Part shown: positions 10,824 through 18,946 of the stretch, one piece after another
How positions within the stretch are numbered: position 1 is the first letter of the stretch
Layout of the letters: every line of letters begins with the position of its first letter
DNA from: Serpens gallinarum
GTDB taxonomy: Bacteria > Pseudomonadota > Gammaproteobacteria > Pseudomonadales > Pseudomonadaceae
DNA length: 64,000 nt
Reading direction: 5' to 3'
Assembly (NCBI RefSeq): GCF_014836765.1
Contig: NZ_JACSQG010000001.1
Location: 925,029 to 989,028 of the forward strand
The notes under the pieces: generated by a model
The model's input: only the letters and a program-made list of their open reading frames with translations
Databases searched by the model: none
Told to the model about the DNA's origin: nothing
Translations under genes and position numbers: made by a program

Positions 10824-11119
10824 AATGCATTTGCTCCATCTACAGAAGCTCGCGCAAGCGCGAGATGTATCTCTATGTGCAAAAGAGTGAAGCGCTGAGT
10901 CGCGTGCCGGAAGGGCTGATGGCCGTGTTCGGCACACCGCAGCTGGCTTTTGAAATGGTGCTCACGCCGCAGCGGCAACTGGCTCGGGAAGATATCCATA
11001 AGGTTTTGGAGAACCTCCAAACCCAGGGCTACCACCTGCAGATGCCGCCCGTGGACGATGAAGACGACTACATCCAACACCTGCCGGAAGAGCTGCTGCG
11101 CATGAGCGATCCGCTGTAA
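10820..11119 (+). CDS. ycgL: YcgL domain-containing protein
   Basis: Small cytoplasmic protein of the YcgL family (UPF0745), 99 residues, starting [20 protein letters not shown], as the family does. Function unknown. It overlaps rnd by four bases and is followed at once by a terminator, so rnd-ycgL is a two-gene transcript; this linkage is common in gammaproteobacteria. Confidence 0.9.
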   Translation: MKCICSIYRSSRKREMYLYVQKSEALSRVPEGLMAVFGTPQLAFEMVLTPQRQLAREDIHKVLENLQTQGYHLQMPPVDDEDDYIQHLPEELLRMSDPL

Positions 11120-11120
11120 G

Positions 11121-11146
11121 GCGGCGAATGGCCGCTTGGTTTTTTG
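11121..11146 (+). terminator. Intrinsic terminator of rnd-ycgL
   Basis: Directly after the ycgL stop: stem GCGGC / GCCGC with a five-base loop, followed by TTGG and six T residues. Confidence 0.65.
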
Positions 11147-11336
11147 AATGGAGGTAGGGGCCAGCTTGCTGGGCGATCCGTTGCAATAACGTATTCCAAT
11201 CCCGGCAAGCTGAACTGTAGGAACGCGTCTTACCCAGTGCCGACAGGGTGTGGCAAGCAGGCCGGCAGTCACCTGTGCTTGGCGGGATCGAGCAGCGGGA
11301 CTAGACTAGCGCGCCCTGATTCCTGCCCGTGATGCC

Positions 11337-11786
11337 ATGGCCGCCAAAGTCCAACCCTTTTGGAAACGCAAGACCCTCGATCAACTCGATCAGGAAGAAT
11401 GGGAGTCGCTGTGTGATGGCTGCGGCCTGTGCTGCCTTCAAAAACTCGAAGATGAGGATGACGGCAGCGTCTATTACACGCGTATCGCCTGCAAACTGCT
11501 GGATCTGAAGACCTGCCAGTGCAGCAATTACACCCAGCGCCGTCAGCATGTCCCGGATTGCATTCAGCTCACACCTGCCCAAGCAGATCAATTCAAATGG
11601 CTGCCGCCCACCTGTGCGTACCGTCTGGTCGCCGAAGGCAAAGACTTGCTGCCCTGGCACCACTTGGTTTGTGGGGATCCCGATGCGGTCCACCAGGCCG
11701 GTATCTCCCAATCCGGCAAGATGCTCAGTGAAAACAGCGTGGCGGCTGATGACTGGGAAGACTATCTGATTTTCCGCGCCGGTTGA
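11337..11786 (+). CDS. ycgN: YcgN family cysteine-cluster protein
   Basis: Small cytoplasmic protein (149 residues) of the YcgN / UPF0260 family with a dense cysteine cluster: [12 protein letters not shown] near residue 25, then IACKLL, TCQC and VPDC. This matches the CxxCxxCC-type putative metal or iron-sulfur binding fold. No biochemical function is established. Start [18 protein letters not shown] is the family's usual N-terminus, although the ribosome site is weak. It stands alone after the rnd-ycgL terminator, which keeps it near ycgL as in many relatives. Confidence 0.88.
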   Translation: MAAKVQPFWKRKTLDQLDQEEWESLCDGCGLCCLQKLEDEDDGSVYYTRIACKLLDLKTCQCSNYTQRRQHVPDCIQLTPAQADQFKWLPPTCAYRLVAEGKDLLPWHHLVCGDPDAVHQAGISQSGKMLSENSVAADDWEDYLIFRAG

Positions 11787-11850
11787 GTTCCCGGGGATAG
11801 ATCGGCTCTACTACCGGTCTTTATTCATCTGTCGCCCTGGAGCCGTCACG

Positions 11851-13077
11851 ATGATTTCCCGTACCTCGCTGCTGTGTGTTTTGTTGATCTGTGCTGCCCC
11901 CGTGTGGGCCGCGAAAAAAACCGACCTCGATTACCGGGTGCGCTTTCTGCCCGGCAGCGACCAGGCTGAGGTCAGCCTGCACCTGGAAAGAGGCCAGGCG
12001 GTACGCGAACTGGATTTCAACCTGGGTGCCGACGGACGTTATAGCGATTTCAAGGCTGACGGTGATTGGCAGGTAGAGAAAGACGGCGAGGCGGAACGGG
12101 GCAAGTGGTCTCCTGCCCAAGGTAAAGCGACGCTCAGTTACCGGGTGCGCATCAGTCATCAGCGTGATTCCGGCAGCTATGACGCGCGTATGACCGAAGA
12201 CTGGGTGCTGCTGCGCGGAGATGACTTGGTCCCTCCGGCGCGGCTGGCGTTGCGCGATAACATGGAGTTGGTGTCCCGCCTGCAATTCGACTTGCCTGAT
12301 GGCTGGAAAAGTGTGGAAACCGGCTGGCCAAGGGTCGGCACGCACCGTTTTCGCATCGACAATCCGTCGCGGCACTTCGATCGTCCAACCGGCTGGATCC
12401 TCGCAGGCAAGATTGGCACCCGCCGCGCACGTCTGGGCATGACCGATGTCACCGTGGCGGCGCCGTTGGGTGAGGGCATGCGACGCATGGACATGCTCAC
12501 CGTGCTGACCTTTATCTGGCCGCAAGCACAGACGATTTTTCAGCGCGATCCGGCCAAGGTGCTCATCGTCGGGGCCGGTGAGCCTATGTGGCGCGGGGGG
12601 CTGTCCGGGCCGCATTCGCTGTTCATGCACGCGGACCGCCCTGTGGTCAGCGAAAACGGTACCAGCTCTTTATTGCATGAGCTGGTGCATGTGCTCGGCC
12701 GCATTGGTGACCATGACCGCAGTGACTGGATCAGTGAAGGAGTGGCCGAGTATTACGCCATCGAATTGCTGCGTCGTTCCGGAGGGATGACCGAGGAGCG
12801 CTACCAGCAGGTGCGCAAGCATCTGAGCAATTGGAGTCGTGACATTAAGACCCTGCGGGGCGAGAGCTCAAGCGGGCCGGTGACCGCGCGCGCTGTGCTG
12901 CTGCTGCAGGATCTGGATCAGGAAATTCGCAAGCGTACCGAAGGACGGCGTACGCTGGATGATGTCACCCGGGGCCTGATGCGCCTGGATACCGCCAGCA
13001 CCGAAGATTTCATTGCGATCAGCGAAAACGTCATGGGTGGCCCTTCGAAAGTATTGGATACGCGCTTGCTGCGCTGA
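11851..13077 (+). CDS. Secreted HExxH (gluzincin-like) putative metallopeptidase
   Basis: A 408-residue exported protein of unnamed family. The first ~20 residues are a signal peptide (LLCVLLICAAPVWA, then AKKTD). The N-terminal half is rich in beta pattern (LDYRVRFLPGSDQAEVSLHLE), as in the saddle domains of M1/M61 peptidases. Near residue 275 stands LLHELVHVLGRI, an HExxH zinc motif, and 16 residues past its second His is WISEGVAEYYA, matching the third-ligand motif of gluzincins. All three zinc ligands are therefore present. The remaining sequence is helical. It may be a periplasmic peptidase or a structural relative; the substrate is unknown. GGAG precedes the ATG. It stands between ycgN and the ComEA-like gene without overlap. 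Confidence 0.7.
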   Translation: MISRTSLLCVLLICAAPVWAAKKTDLDYRVRFLPGSDQAEVSLHLERGQAVRELDFNLGADGRYSDFKADGDWQVEKDGEAERGKWSPAQGKATLSYRVRISHQRDSGSYDARMTEDWVLLRGDDLVPPARLALRDNMELVSRLQFDLPDGWKSVETGWPRVGTHRFRIDNPSRHFDRPTGWILAGKIGTRRARLGMTDVTVAAPLGEGMRRMDMLTVLTFIWPQAQTIFQRDPAKVLIVGAGEPMWRGGLSGPHSLFMHADRPVVSENGTSSLLHELVHVLGRIGDHDRSDWISEGVAEYYAIELLRRSGGMTEERYQQVRKHLSNWSRDIKTLRGESSSGPVTARAVLLLQDLDQEIRKRTEGRRTLDDVTRGLMRLDTASTEDFIAISENVMGGPSKVLDTRLLR

Positions 13078-13202
13078 TCAAGCGTGACCCGCCTCGCGTT
13101 CTGGGCATTCCGGCTGGAATTGCAGGTGGAGGGGACTACTTTCGTAGCGAGCGGCGTCAGCCGTCATCTCTAGGACTTGATAATTACAAGGATTTAATAC
13201 CA

Positions 13203-13523
13203 ATGCGCAAGCTGCTCCCGAACTTCTTCTTCGCCGTTCTGGCATCCACTTCCGTCGCAGTATCGGCGGCTGAATCGGCGAAGCCGGTGACTGCCAAACC
13301 CGTTGCCACCCAACAGGTCGCCATTGGCAAGATCAATCTCAATACCGCCGATGCGGCCACCCTGGAACGTGAACTTAAAGGTATCGGTGCGGGCAAGGCG
13401 CAAGCCATCGTGGCCTATCGTGAGGCTCACGGCCCGTTCGCCTCGGTGGATGAGTTGCTCGAAGTGAAGGGGATTGGTGCCGCAACCCTGGAAAAGAACC
13501 TGGAAAAGTTGTCCCTCCAGTAA
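13203..13523 (+). CDS. ComEA-like helix-hairpin-helix protein
   Basis: A 106-residue exported protein: signal peptide of about 23 residues (ending SVAVSA), a short Ala/Thr/Pro linker, then two helix-hairpin-helix motifs (INLNTADAATLERELKGIGAGKAQAIV and FASVDELLEVKGIGAATLEKN, of which KGIG is the hairpin signature). ComEA proteins bind double-stranded DNA in the periplasm and help pull it in during natural transformation. Small stand-alone versions like this are widespread in Pseudomonas, and a direct role in uptake is inference. AAGGA lies upstream of the ATG, and a terminator follows closely. Confidence 0.85.
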   Translation: MRKLLPNFFFAVLASTSVAVSAAESAKPVTAKPVATQQVAIGKINLNTADAATLERELKGIGAGKAQAIVAYREAHGPFASVDELLEVKGIGAATLEKNLEKLSLQ

Positions 13524-13540
13524 TCCGGCTCGATGGAAAT

Positions 13541-13576
13541 AACGCCATGTCTCCCTGCGGGACATGGCGTTTTTTA
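13541..13576 (+). terminator. Intrinsic terminator after the ComEA-like gene
   Basis: Stem AACGCCATG / CATGGCGTT extended by TCCC / GGGA across a two-base bulge, then a run of six T. It begins 17 bases after the stop codon. Confidence 0.8.
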
Positions 13577-13757
13577 TACTTCGAAGAAAGATTTCGGCCG
13601 CCTGCCGTGACAGAGTCCGCTGGTTTGAGCCGTTTATCAGGGCCGTTGCGGCAGGCATGCACGCTGCAATTAAACTGCCGCAGCGGTGTAGCCTGCCTCG
13701 CGGACGAATCCGCTCGTACATCAATCAGGGTATTGATTGGGCTGCAGTAGCGTTCCG

Positions 13758-14927
13758 TTACAGCGTGCCGCGCAGGGCGCGTTCGAACAGTAGGCGGTAT
13801 TCATCGGCGCTGAAGGCGATCGGGTTGGTGCCAGCCGAAGGGTCGGCGGCGGCCATCTGGCCGAGTAGCTCGCTGTGGCGGTCATCGATACCGAGTTCTC
13901 GCAAGCTGTGCGGAATGCCGATCTCGGCCCGCAATGCCAGAATCCATTCCAGCACACCGGCAAAACCTGGCCAAGGCAGTTTCAGGTGTCGGGCCAGGCG
14001 CTCCATGTGCCCTTTGATCGCGCCTTGGTTGGCCTGCAGCACATAAGGCATCAAGACCGCGTTGAGCAGCCCGTGATGAGCGTCGTACAACGCGCCCAGC
14101 GGATGGGCCAGTGCATGCATGGCACCCAGCCCTCGCTGGAACGCGGTGGCGCCCATGGTCGAGGCGACCATCATTTGCAGGCGTGCCTCGATATCGTCGC
14201 CCCGTGCCACGGCACGCGGCAGATAGTCGTGCACCAGGCGCATGCCTTCCAAGGCGATGCCTTCGGCCATCGGGTGAAACAGCGGCGAGCAAAACGCTTC
14301 CAGACTGTGCGACAGGGCGTCCATACCGGTTGCCGCGGTGATTTTTGCCGGCAGGCCCAGGGTCAGCTGAGGGTCCAGTATGACCAGGTCCGGCAGCATG
14401 CGCGGGTGAAAAATGATGCGCTTGACCTGTGCTTCTTCATCGGTGATTACCGAGGCGCGGCCCACTTCCGAGCCGGTGCCAGCGGTGGTCGGCACCGCCA
14501 CCACCGGGGCCATGCCGGCCACGTTGACCCGCTCGCTGTTGTCACCGATGTCCTCGAAGTCCCACAGCGAACGGTCCTGGCCGACCATCAGTGCGATGGC
14601 CTTGCCGGCATCCAGAGCTGAGCCGCCGCCAAAGGCGATCACGCCGTCATGCTGGCCCGCCTTGAACGCGGCCACTCCATCGCTGATGTTCTGCCCCGTC
14701 GGGTTGCCCTTGATGGCAGAAAAGACGTCGATCTGCAGCCCCACCGAGCGGCAAGAAATCACGGCTTGTTCAATCATCGGCAGTGCTGCCAGCCCCGGAT
14801 CGGTAACCAGCAGCGGGGCATTCATGCCCAACTGCTTGCATGCCTGCGGCAGTTCGCCGATCCGTCCCGCGCCAACACGGATGGCGGTGGGGTAATTCCA
14901 GTTCATCTGGTAACGCTTCAGGTCCAT
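13758..14927 (-). CDS. Iron-containing alcohol dehydrogenase
   Basis: NAD(P)-dependent alcohol dehydrogenase of the iron-dependent group (family III). The nucleotide site shows FGGGSALDAGKAIAL, followed by PTTAGTGSEVGRASVI. The metal site shows MDALSHSLE (Asp and His ligands), then HALAHPLGALYDAHHG (two more His ligands). ATG 14927 starts MDLKRYQMNW, lies eight bases after the aldehyde dehydrogenase stop, and has GAGG upstream; 389 residues is the family norm. It is the last gene of the TRAP / gamma-glutamyl ligase operon. Together with the preceding dehydrogenase it suggests two-step oxidation of a hydroxyl group to an acid. The substrate is not known. Confidence 0.9.
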   Translation of the reverse strand: MDLKRYQMNWNYPTAIRVGAGRIGELPQACKQLGMNAPLLVTDPGLAALPMIEQAVISCRSVGLQIDVFSAIKGNPTGQNISDGVAAFKAGQHDGVIAFGGGSALDAGKAIALMVGQDRSLWDFEDIGDNSERVNVAGMAPVVAVPTTAGTGSEVGRASVITDEEAQVKRIIFHPRMLPDLVILDPQLTLGLPAKITAATGMDALSHSLEAFCSPLFHPMAEGIALEGMRLVHDYLPRAVARGDDIEARLQMMVASTMGATAFQRGLGAMHALAHPLGALYDAHHGLLNAVLMPYVLQANQGAIKGHMERLARHLKLPWPGFAGVLEWILALRAEIGIPHSLRELGIDDRHSELLGQMAAADPSAGTNPIAFSADEYRLLFERALRGTL

Positions 14928-14935
14928 TGAGCGCC

Positions 14936-16324
14936 TCATAACTGCGTCTTGAAGTGAAAAGATTTGGGGCGAGTCAGGTGGTCGTAGCCCAGCGTCGACA
15001 GCGTGCAGCCGCGCCCGGAATTCTTCACGCCGGTCCAGGCCAGCGCCGGGTCGAGGTAGTCGCAACGGTTGAGAAAGACCGTGCCGGTGTCCAGACGATC
15101 CGCCAGGGCCAGTGCAGTGGTCTCATCGCGGCTGAAGATTGCTGCGGTCAGGCCATATTCGCTGTCGTTCATCAACGCGACGGCTTCATCGTCGTCGCGC
15201 ACTTTCTGGATGCCGACCACGGGGCCAAAGGATTCTTCGGTCATCACCCGCATGGCATGGTTCACGCCGGTCAGCACCTGCGGAGCAAGATAGGCCGAAC
15301 CGGGCTGGTCGAGGGGAAAATCGGCCGGATCGATGTGCGTTTTTGCGCCTTTGGCCACGGCCTCGGCGACCTGCTCACGCACGAAGTCCGCCGCGGCAGG
15401 GCGCACCAGCGGACCCAGGGTGGTTTTGGCACTGTCGGGACGGCCGAGCCGATAATGTCGAACCAGCGCCACCGCTTGCTCAATAAATGCGTCATAGACG
15501 GATTCATGCACGTAAATGCGCTCAATGGCACAGCACGACTGCCCAGAATTGAAAAAGGCGCCGTCTATGGTGGTCTCCACCGCATGCCGCAGGTCCGCAT
15601 CGGCACGCACGTAGGCCGGGTCCTTGCCGCCCAGTTCCAGCCCGCTATTAATGAAGCGTCCGGCCGCTGCGTGCTCCACCATCGCGCCGCCAGCCTCCGA
15701 GCCAGTAAACGCCACATGCCGCACCGCCGGGGCGCGGATCAACTGTTCGGTGTCGGCATGGCTCAGGTGCAGGTATTGAAAGACGCCCGCCGGCAGACCT
15801 GCTTCGGCAAAGGCTTCCACCATGCGTTCGGCGCACAGCGGGGTTTGCGCCGAGTGCTTGAGCAGCACGCTATTGCCGGCCAACAACGCCGGCACCACGC
15901 TGTTCACCGCCGTCAGATAGGGATAGTTCCAGGGGGCGATCACCAGCACCACGCCCAGCGGCTCGCGACGGATGAAACGGATAAAACCGGGCTTTACGGG
16001 CAGATGAATATCAGCCAGTGCCTGCTCGGCAATATCCGCCATGTGGCTGGCGCGCTCGACGAAACCGCTGATTTCGCCCGCGGCGTAGCGGATCGGCCGC
16101 CCCATCATCCAGCACAGTTCTTCTGCCAGTTGGGTTTCCTTGGCGCTGAACAAGCTGATCGCCTCACGGGTCAGGGCGATGCGTTGGGCCAGTGGTGTGC
16201 TTTTCCAGTCCTGTTGTGCCCGCTGGGAGCGGGCCACAGCGTCGGCAACCTGTGTGCTGGTGGCCAGGGGGCGCTCTACGTAGACGGAGCCATCAATAGG
16301 TGAAATGCACTGCAATGAGTTCAT
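14936..16324 (-). CDS. NAD(P)-dependent aldehyde dehydrogenase
   Basis: Aldehyde dehydrogenase superfamily enzyme, 462 residues, oxidising an aldehyde to the acid. Visible motifs: PWNYPYLTAVNSVVPALLAGN (cofactor site), FTGSEAGG, LELGGKDPAYV (general-base Glu), FFNSGQSCCAIERI (catalytic Cys after GQ) and EESFGPVVGI. It is closest in style to semialdehyde dehydrogenases (SSADH-like), but substrate assignment is uncertain. ATG 16324 has GGAGG at ideal spacing, and an upstream extension of the frame would overlap the ligase gene. It sits 43 bases after the gamma-glutamyl ligase and eight before the iron alcohol dehydrogenase, clearly one operon. Confidence 0.9.
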   Translation of the reverse strand: MNSLQCISPIDGSVYVERPLATSTQVADAVARSQRAQQDWKSTPLAQRIALTREAISLFSAKETQLAEELCWMMGRPIRYAAGEISGFVERASHMADIAEQALADIHLPVKPGFIRFIRREPLGVVLVIAPWNYPYLTAVNSVVPALLAGNSVLLKHSAQTPLCAERMVEAFAEAGLPAGVFQYLHLSHADTEQLIRAPAVRHVAFTGSEAGGAMVEHAAAGRFINSGLELGGKDPAYVRADADLRHAVETTIDGAFFNSGQSCCAIERIYVHESVYDAFIEQAVALVRHYRLGRPDSAKTTLGPLVRPAAADFVREQVAEAVAKGAKTHIDPADFPLDQPGSAYLAPQVLTGVNHAMRVMTEESFGPVVGIQKVRDDDEAVALMNDSEYGLTAAIFSRDETTALALADRLDTGTVFLNRCDYLDPALAWTGVKNSGRGCTLSTLGYDHLTRPKSFHFKTQL

Positions 16325-16367
16325 GCTTGGCCTCCACAAGGCGCGTCGTGAGGTGGTCTGCATCTGC

Positions 16368-17741
16368 TCAGATGATTTCGAAGTAGCGATCCAGTTCCCA
16401 ATCGCTGACATGCCGGCGGAACTCGCGTTCCTCCCATTCGCGGGTGGCGGCGAAATGATCGACGAACGCGTCGCCAAGCAGGTCGCGCGCCGCGCTGGAG
16501 GCTTTCAGGCGTTGTGCCGCCTCCCACAGCGTAGTTGGCAGAGCCAATTCAGGCGGATGTTGCATGGCATAGGCGTTGCCGTTGATCGGGGGGTCCAGTT
16601 GCCACTGGTTGAGGATGCCGTACAAACCAGAACCCAGTACGGCAGCCAGGGCCAGATAGGGATTGGCATCGGCCGCGCCGAGGCGGTATTCGACCCGTTG
16701 CGCCTTGTCGCTGCCGGGAATCACTCGCAGCGCGGTGGTGCGATTTTCTACCCCCCAGGTGGCATCGGTGGGCGCCCAGTAACCGGGCACCAGGCGCCGA
16801 TAGCTGTTCACGGTGGGGGCCAGCAGGCACAGCAGTTCGGGCATCAGGCGTTGCTGCCCGGCGACAAACTGGCGTTGCAGCTCACTCATGCCATAGGCAT
16901 CGGTGGGATCATGGAAGGCTGATTTACCGGAGGCACGCTCGCGCAGCGACATATGAATATGCCCACTCTGGCCCGGCATGTCGGCAGACCATTTGGCCAT
17001 GAACGTGGCCATCAATCCTTTGCGCTGTGCCAATACCTTCATGAACGTCTTGAACAGCGCGGCCTTGTCGGCGGCTTCGGTGATGCGATCCACGGTAATT
17101 GCCGCCTCGATCACGCCCGGGCCGGTTTCCGAATGCAGGGTTTCCAGCGGGAAATCCATGTCTTCGCACAGCTTGAGGATCTCGTGGTACAGCTCGGCAT
17201 GCACCGAGTTGCGCAGGGTCGAATACCCGAACCAGTCGGGGCTCAGGTTCTTGAGGTTGCGAAATCCCTTGGCGCGAACCGAATGCGGGGTTTCGTCGAA
17301 TAGGAAGAACTCGTACTCCAGCGCGGCGAGTGGATCGAAGCCCATCGCCTTGCAGCGCTGAACAACGCGCAGCAGCGTGCCGCGCGGACAGATCGCCTCG
17401 GCCTGCTGGTCGAACTCGGCGATGAACAACAGCATGCCGTTCTCGAAGGGGATTTCCCGGCAGCTGTGCGGCACGATACGCACCGGCGCATCCGGGTAGG
17501 CGGTGTGCCAGCCGGTGTACTGCACGTTGTCGTACAGCTGGTCTTTCACATCCCAGCCGAGCACCACATCGCAAAAGCCGCTGCCATGTTCCAGCGCAGA
17601 GAAAAATTTGCTGCGGTTGATGTATTTGCCGCGCATCACCCCGTCAATATCGAACACGCCGACCTTCACATGGGTGAGGCCGCGCTCCTCGACGATGCGC
17701 CTGGCGTCCTCAATGGTCTTTACGTCCCTTGGATTGAGCAT
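16368..17741 (-). CDS. Glutamine synthetase family protein, probable gamma-glutamyl-amine ligase
   Basis: ATP-dependent ligase of the glutamine synthetase superfamily, 457 residues. The catalytic core is complete: LEYEFFLF (metal-binding Glu pair), GPGVIEAAI, GQSGHIHMSL (His of the active site), NSYRRLVPGYWAP and NRTTALRV, ending ANPYLALAAVLGSG. The N-terminus (VGVFDIDGVMRGKYINR) and the absence of the GlnA adenylylation region point to the PuuA/GlnT/IpuC-like branch, which links glutamate to amines such as putrescine, isopropylamine or ethanolamine, rather than to ammonia. Context agrees: TRAP importer genes upstream, aldehyde and alcohol dehydrogenase genes downstream. No gamma-glutamyl hydrolase (PuuD-type) is in the cluster. 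GGGG precedes ATG 17741. Confidence 0.82.
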   Translation of the reverse strand: MLNPRDVKTIEDARRIVEERGLTHVKVGVFDIDGVMRGKYINRSKFFSALEHGSGFCDVVLGWDVKDQLYDNVQYTGWHTAYPDAPVRIVPHSCREIPFENGMLLFIAEFDQQAEAICPRGTLLRVVQRCKAMGFDPLAALEYEFFLFDETPHSVRAKGFRNLKNLSPDWFGYSTLRNSVHAELYHEILKLCEDMDFPLETLHSETGPGVIEAAITVDRITEAADKAALFKTFMKVLAQRKGLMATFMAKWSADMPGQSGHIHMSLRERASGKSAFHDPTDAYGMSELQRQFVAGQQRLMPELLCLLAPTVNSYRRLVPGYWAPTDATWGVENRTTALRVIPGSDKAQRVEYRLGAADANPYLALAAVLGSGLYGILNQWQLDPPINGNAYAMQHPPELALPTTLWEAAQRLKASSAARDLLGDAFVDHFAATREWEEREFRRHVSDWELDRYFEII

Positions 17742-17811
17742 GAACCCCCCGTCAATCTCTCGTTATGGCTGGCGTGTCGTTGTCTGTTCCGGTGGCAGGG
17801 TATGGCGGTTG

Positions 17812-18852
17812 TCAGCGGTAGGGTGCGCCTGCCTTGGCCATCAGCGCGTTGTATTGTTTGAAAATCTCCACGACCCTGGCGCAACGCGGGCTGGTCTTGG
17901 CGATTTCGTCCCAAAACTTTTGCGCCTCGTTCTCCACGGTTTGCCATTGCTCGGCGGGAATCGAGGTCAGCTCCAGTTTGCTGCCTTCCACGCGCAGCTT
18001 GGCCTCGCCGCCCCAGTACCAGTGCTGGCGGTAGTAGTGGGAGCTGTCCATGCACAACTTGAAAAGGGTTTTGAGGTGCTCGGGTACCTCGTTCCACTTG
18101 TCCGAATTGGCGAAGTAGGAACCGATCCAGGCGCCAGAAATGTTGTTGGTCAGGAAATACTTGGTGACGTTGGCCCAGCCGACCGTGTAGTCCTCGGTAA
18201 TCCCCGACCAGGCGATGCCGTCCAGCTCACGGGTCTGCAGTGCCACCTCGACGTCTTCCCACGGCAGGGTCACCGGGATCACCCCGAAGCGGGTCAGGAA
18301 CTTGCCAGCAGTGGGGAAGGTGAAAATGCGCTTGCCCTTGAGGTCGTCAAGGCTGCGTATCGGCTCGACGGTGGCGAAGTTGCACGGGTCCCAGGCGCCG
18401 CTGCCAAGCCAGGTGACGCCCTTTACTTCGCCGTAGGCCTCGGCCCAGATCTCGTTGAGGCCGTACTGGTGAAACAGCGCCGGTACGTCCAGGCTGTGGC
18501 GGGTAGCAAACGGGAAGTAGCCACCGAACACCGAGATGTCCACCGGTGCGGCAATCGAGTCGTCATCGCTTTGCACTGCATCGATGGTGCCCCGCTGCAT
18601 GGCGCGAAACAGCTCGCCGGTCGGCACCAACTGATCGGCGTAGTACAGCTTGATTTCCATGGCGCCGTTGGCCGCCTGGTTGAAGGCGTCGATGGACGGC
18701 TTGATCACGTGTTCACCCAACGCTGGGCCTGCGTAGGTTTGCAAGCGCCAGGTGATTTTCTTCGGCTCTTGGGCATAGATATGGGCTGAACCCAGGGCGG
18801 CGGTGCCGGTAGCCACGGCGGCGCCGGTCAGGAAACTGCGTCTTGTACTCAT
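17812..18852 (-). CDS. dctP: TRAP transporter substrate-binding protein (DctP type)
   Basis: Periplasmic solute-binding subunit of a tripartite ATP-independent transporter, 346 residues. The N-terminus MSTRRSFLTGAAVATGTAAL is a twin-arginine (Tat) signal, ending near IYAQEPKK. The body has the DctP pattern: GELFRAMQRGTIDAVQ, LDDLKGKRI, LPWEDVEVALQTRELDGIAW. DctP proteins mostly bind organic acids through a conserved Arg, but zwitterions such as ectoine are also known ligands, so an amine-bearing acid is possible. GGAGAG precedes the ATG. It follows dctM by 94 bases and precedes the ligase gene by 70. Order Q-M-P differs from the commoner P-Q-M. Confidence 0.88.
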   Translation of the reverse strand: MSTRRSFLTGAAVATGTAALGSAHIYAQEPKKITWRLQTYAGPALGEHVIKPSIDAFNQAANGAMEIKLYYADQLVPTGELFRAMQRGTIDAVQSDDDSIAAPVDISVFGGYFPFATRHSLDVPALFHQYGLNEIWAEAYGEVKGVTWLGSGAWDPCNFATVEPIRSLDDLKGKRIFTFPTAGKFLTRFGVIPVTLPWEDVEVALQTRELDGIAWSGITEDYTVGWANVTKYFLTNNISGAWIGSYFANSDKWNEVPEHLKTLFKLCMDSSHYYRQHWYWGGEAKLRVEGSKLELTSIPAEQWQTVENEAQKFWDEIAKTSPRCARVVEIFKQYNALMAKAGAPYR

Positions 18853-18946
18853 ACCGTTCTCTCCAGGAAAGTCGATTCAGATTCATACAGCGCATGTGTC
18901 CCGATTCGTTCGGGGCGTGACGGCGTTACCGCTCGGTTGACGCGAT

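Noticed and set aside
14954-16303. 449-codon plus-strand frame opposite the aldehyde dehydrogenase gene
   Set aside because: The minus-strand gene carries all catalytic motifs; this frame is Gly/His/Arg-rich shadow sequence.
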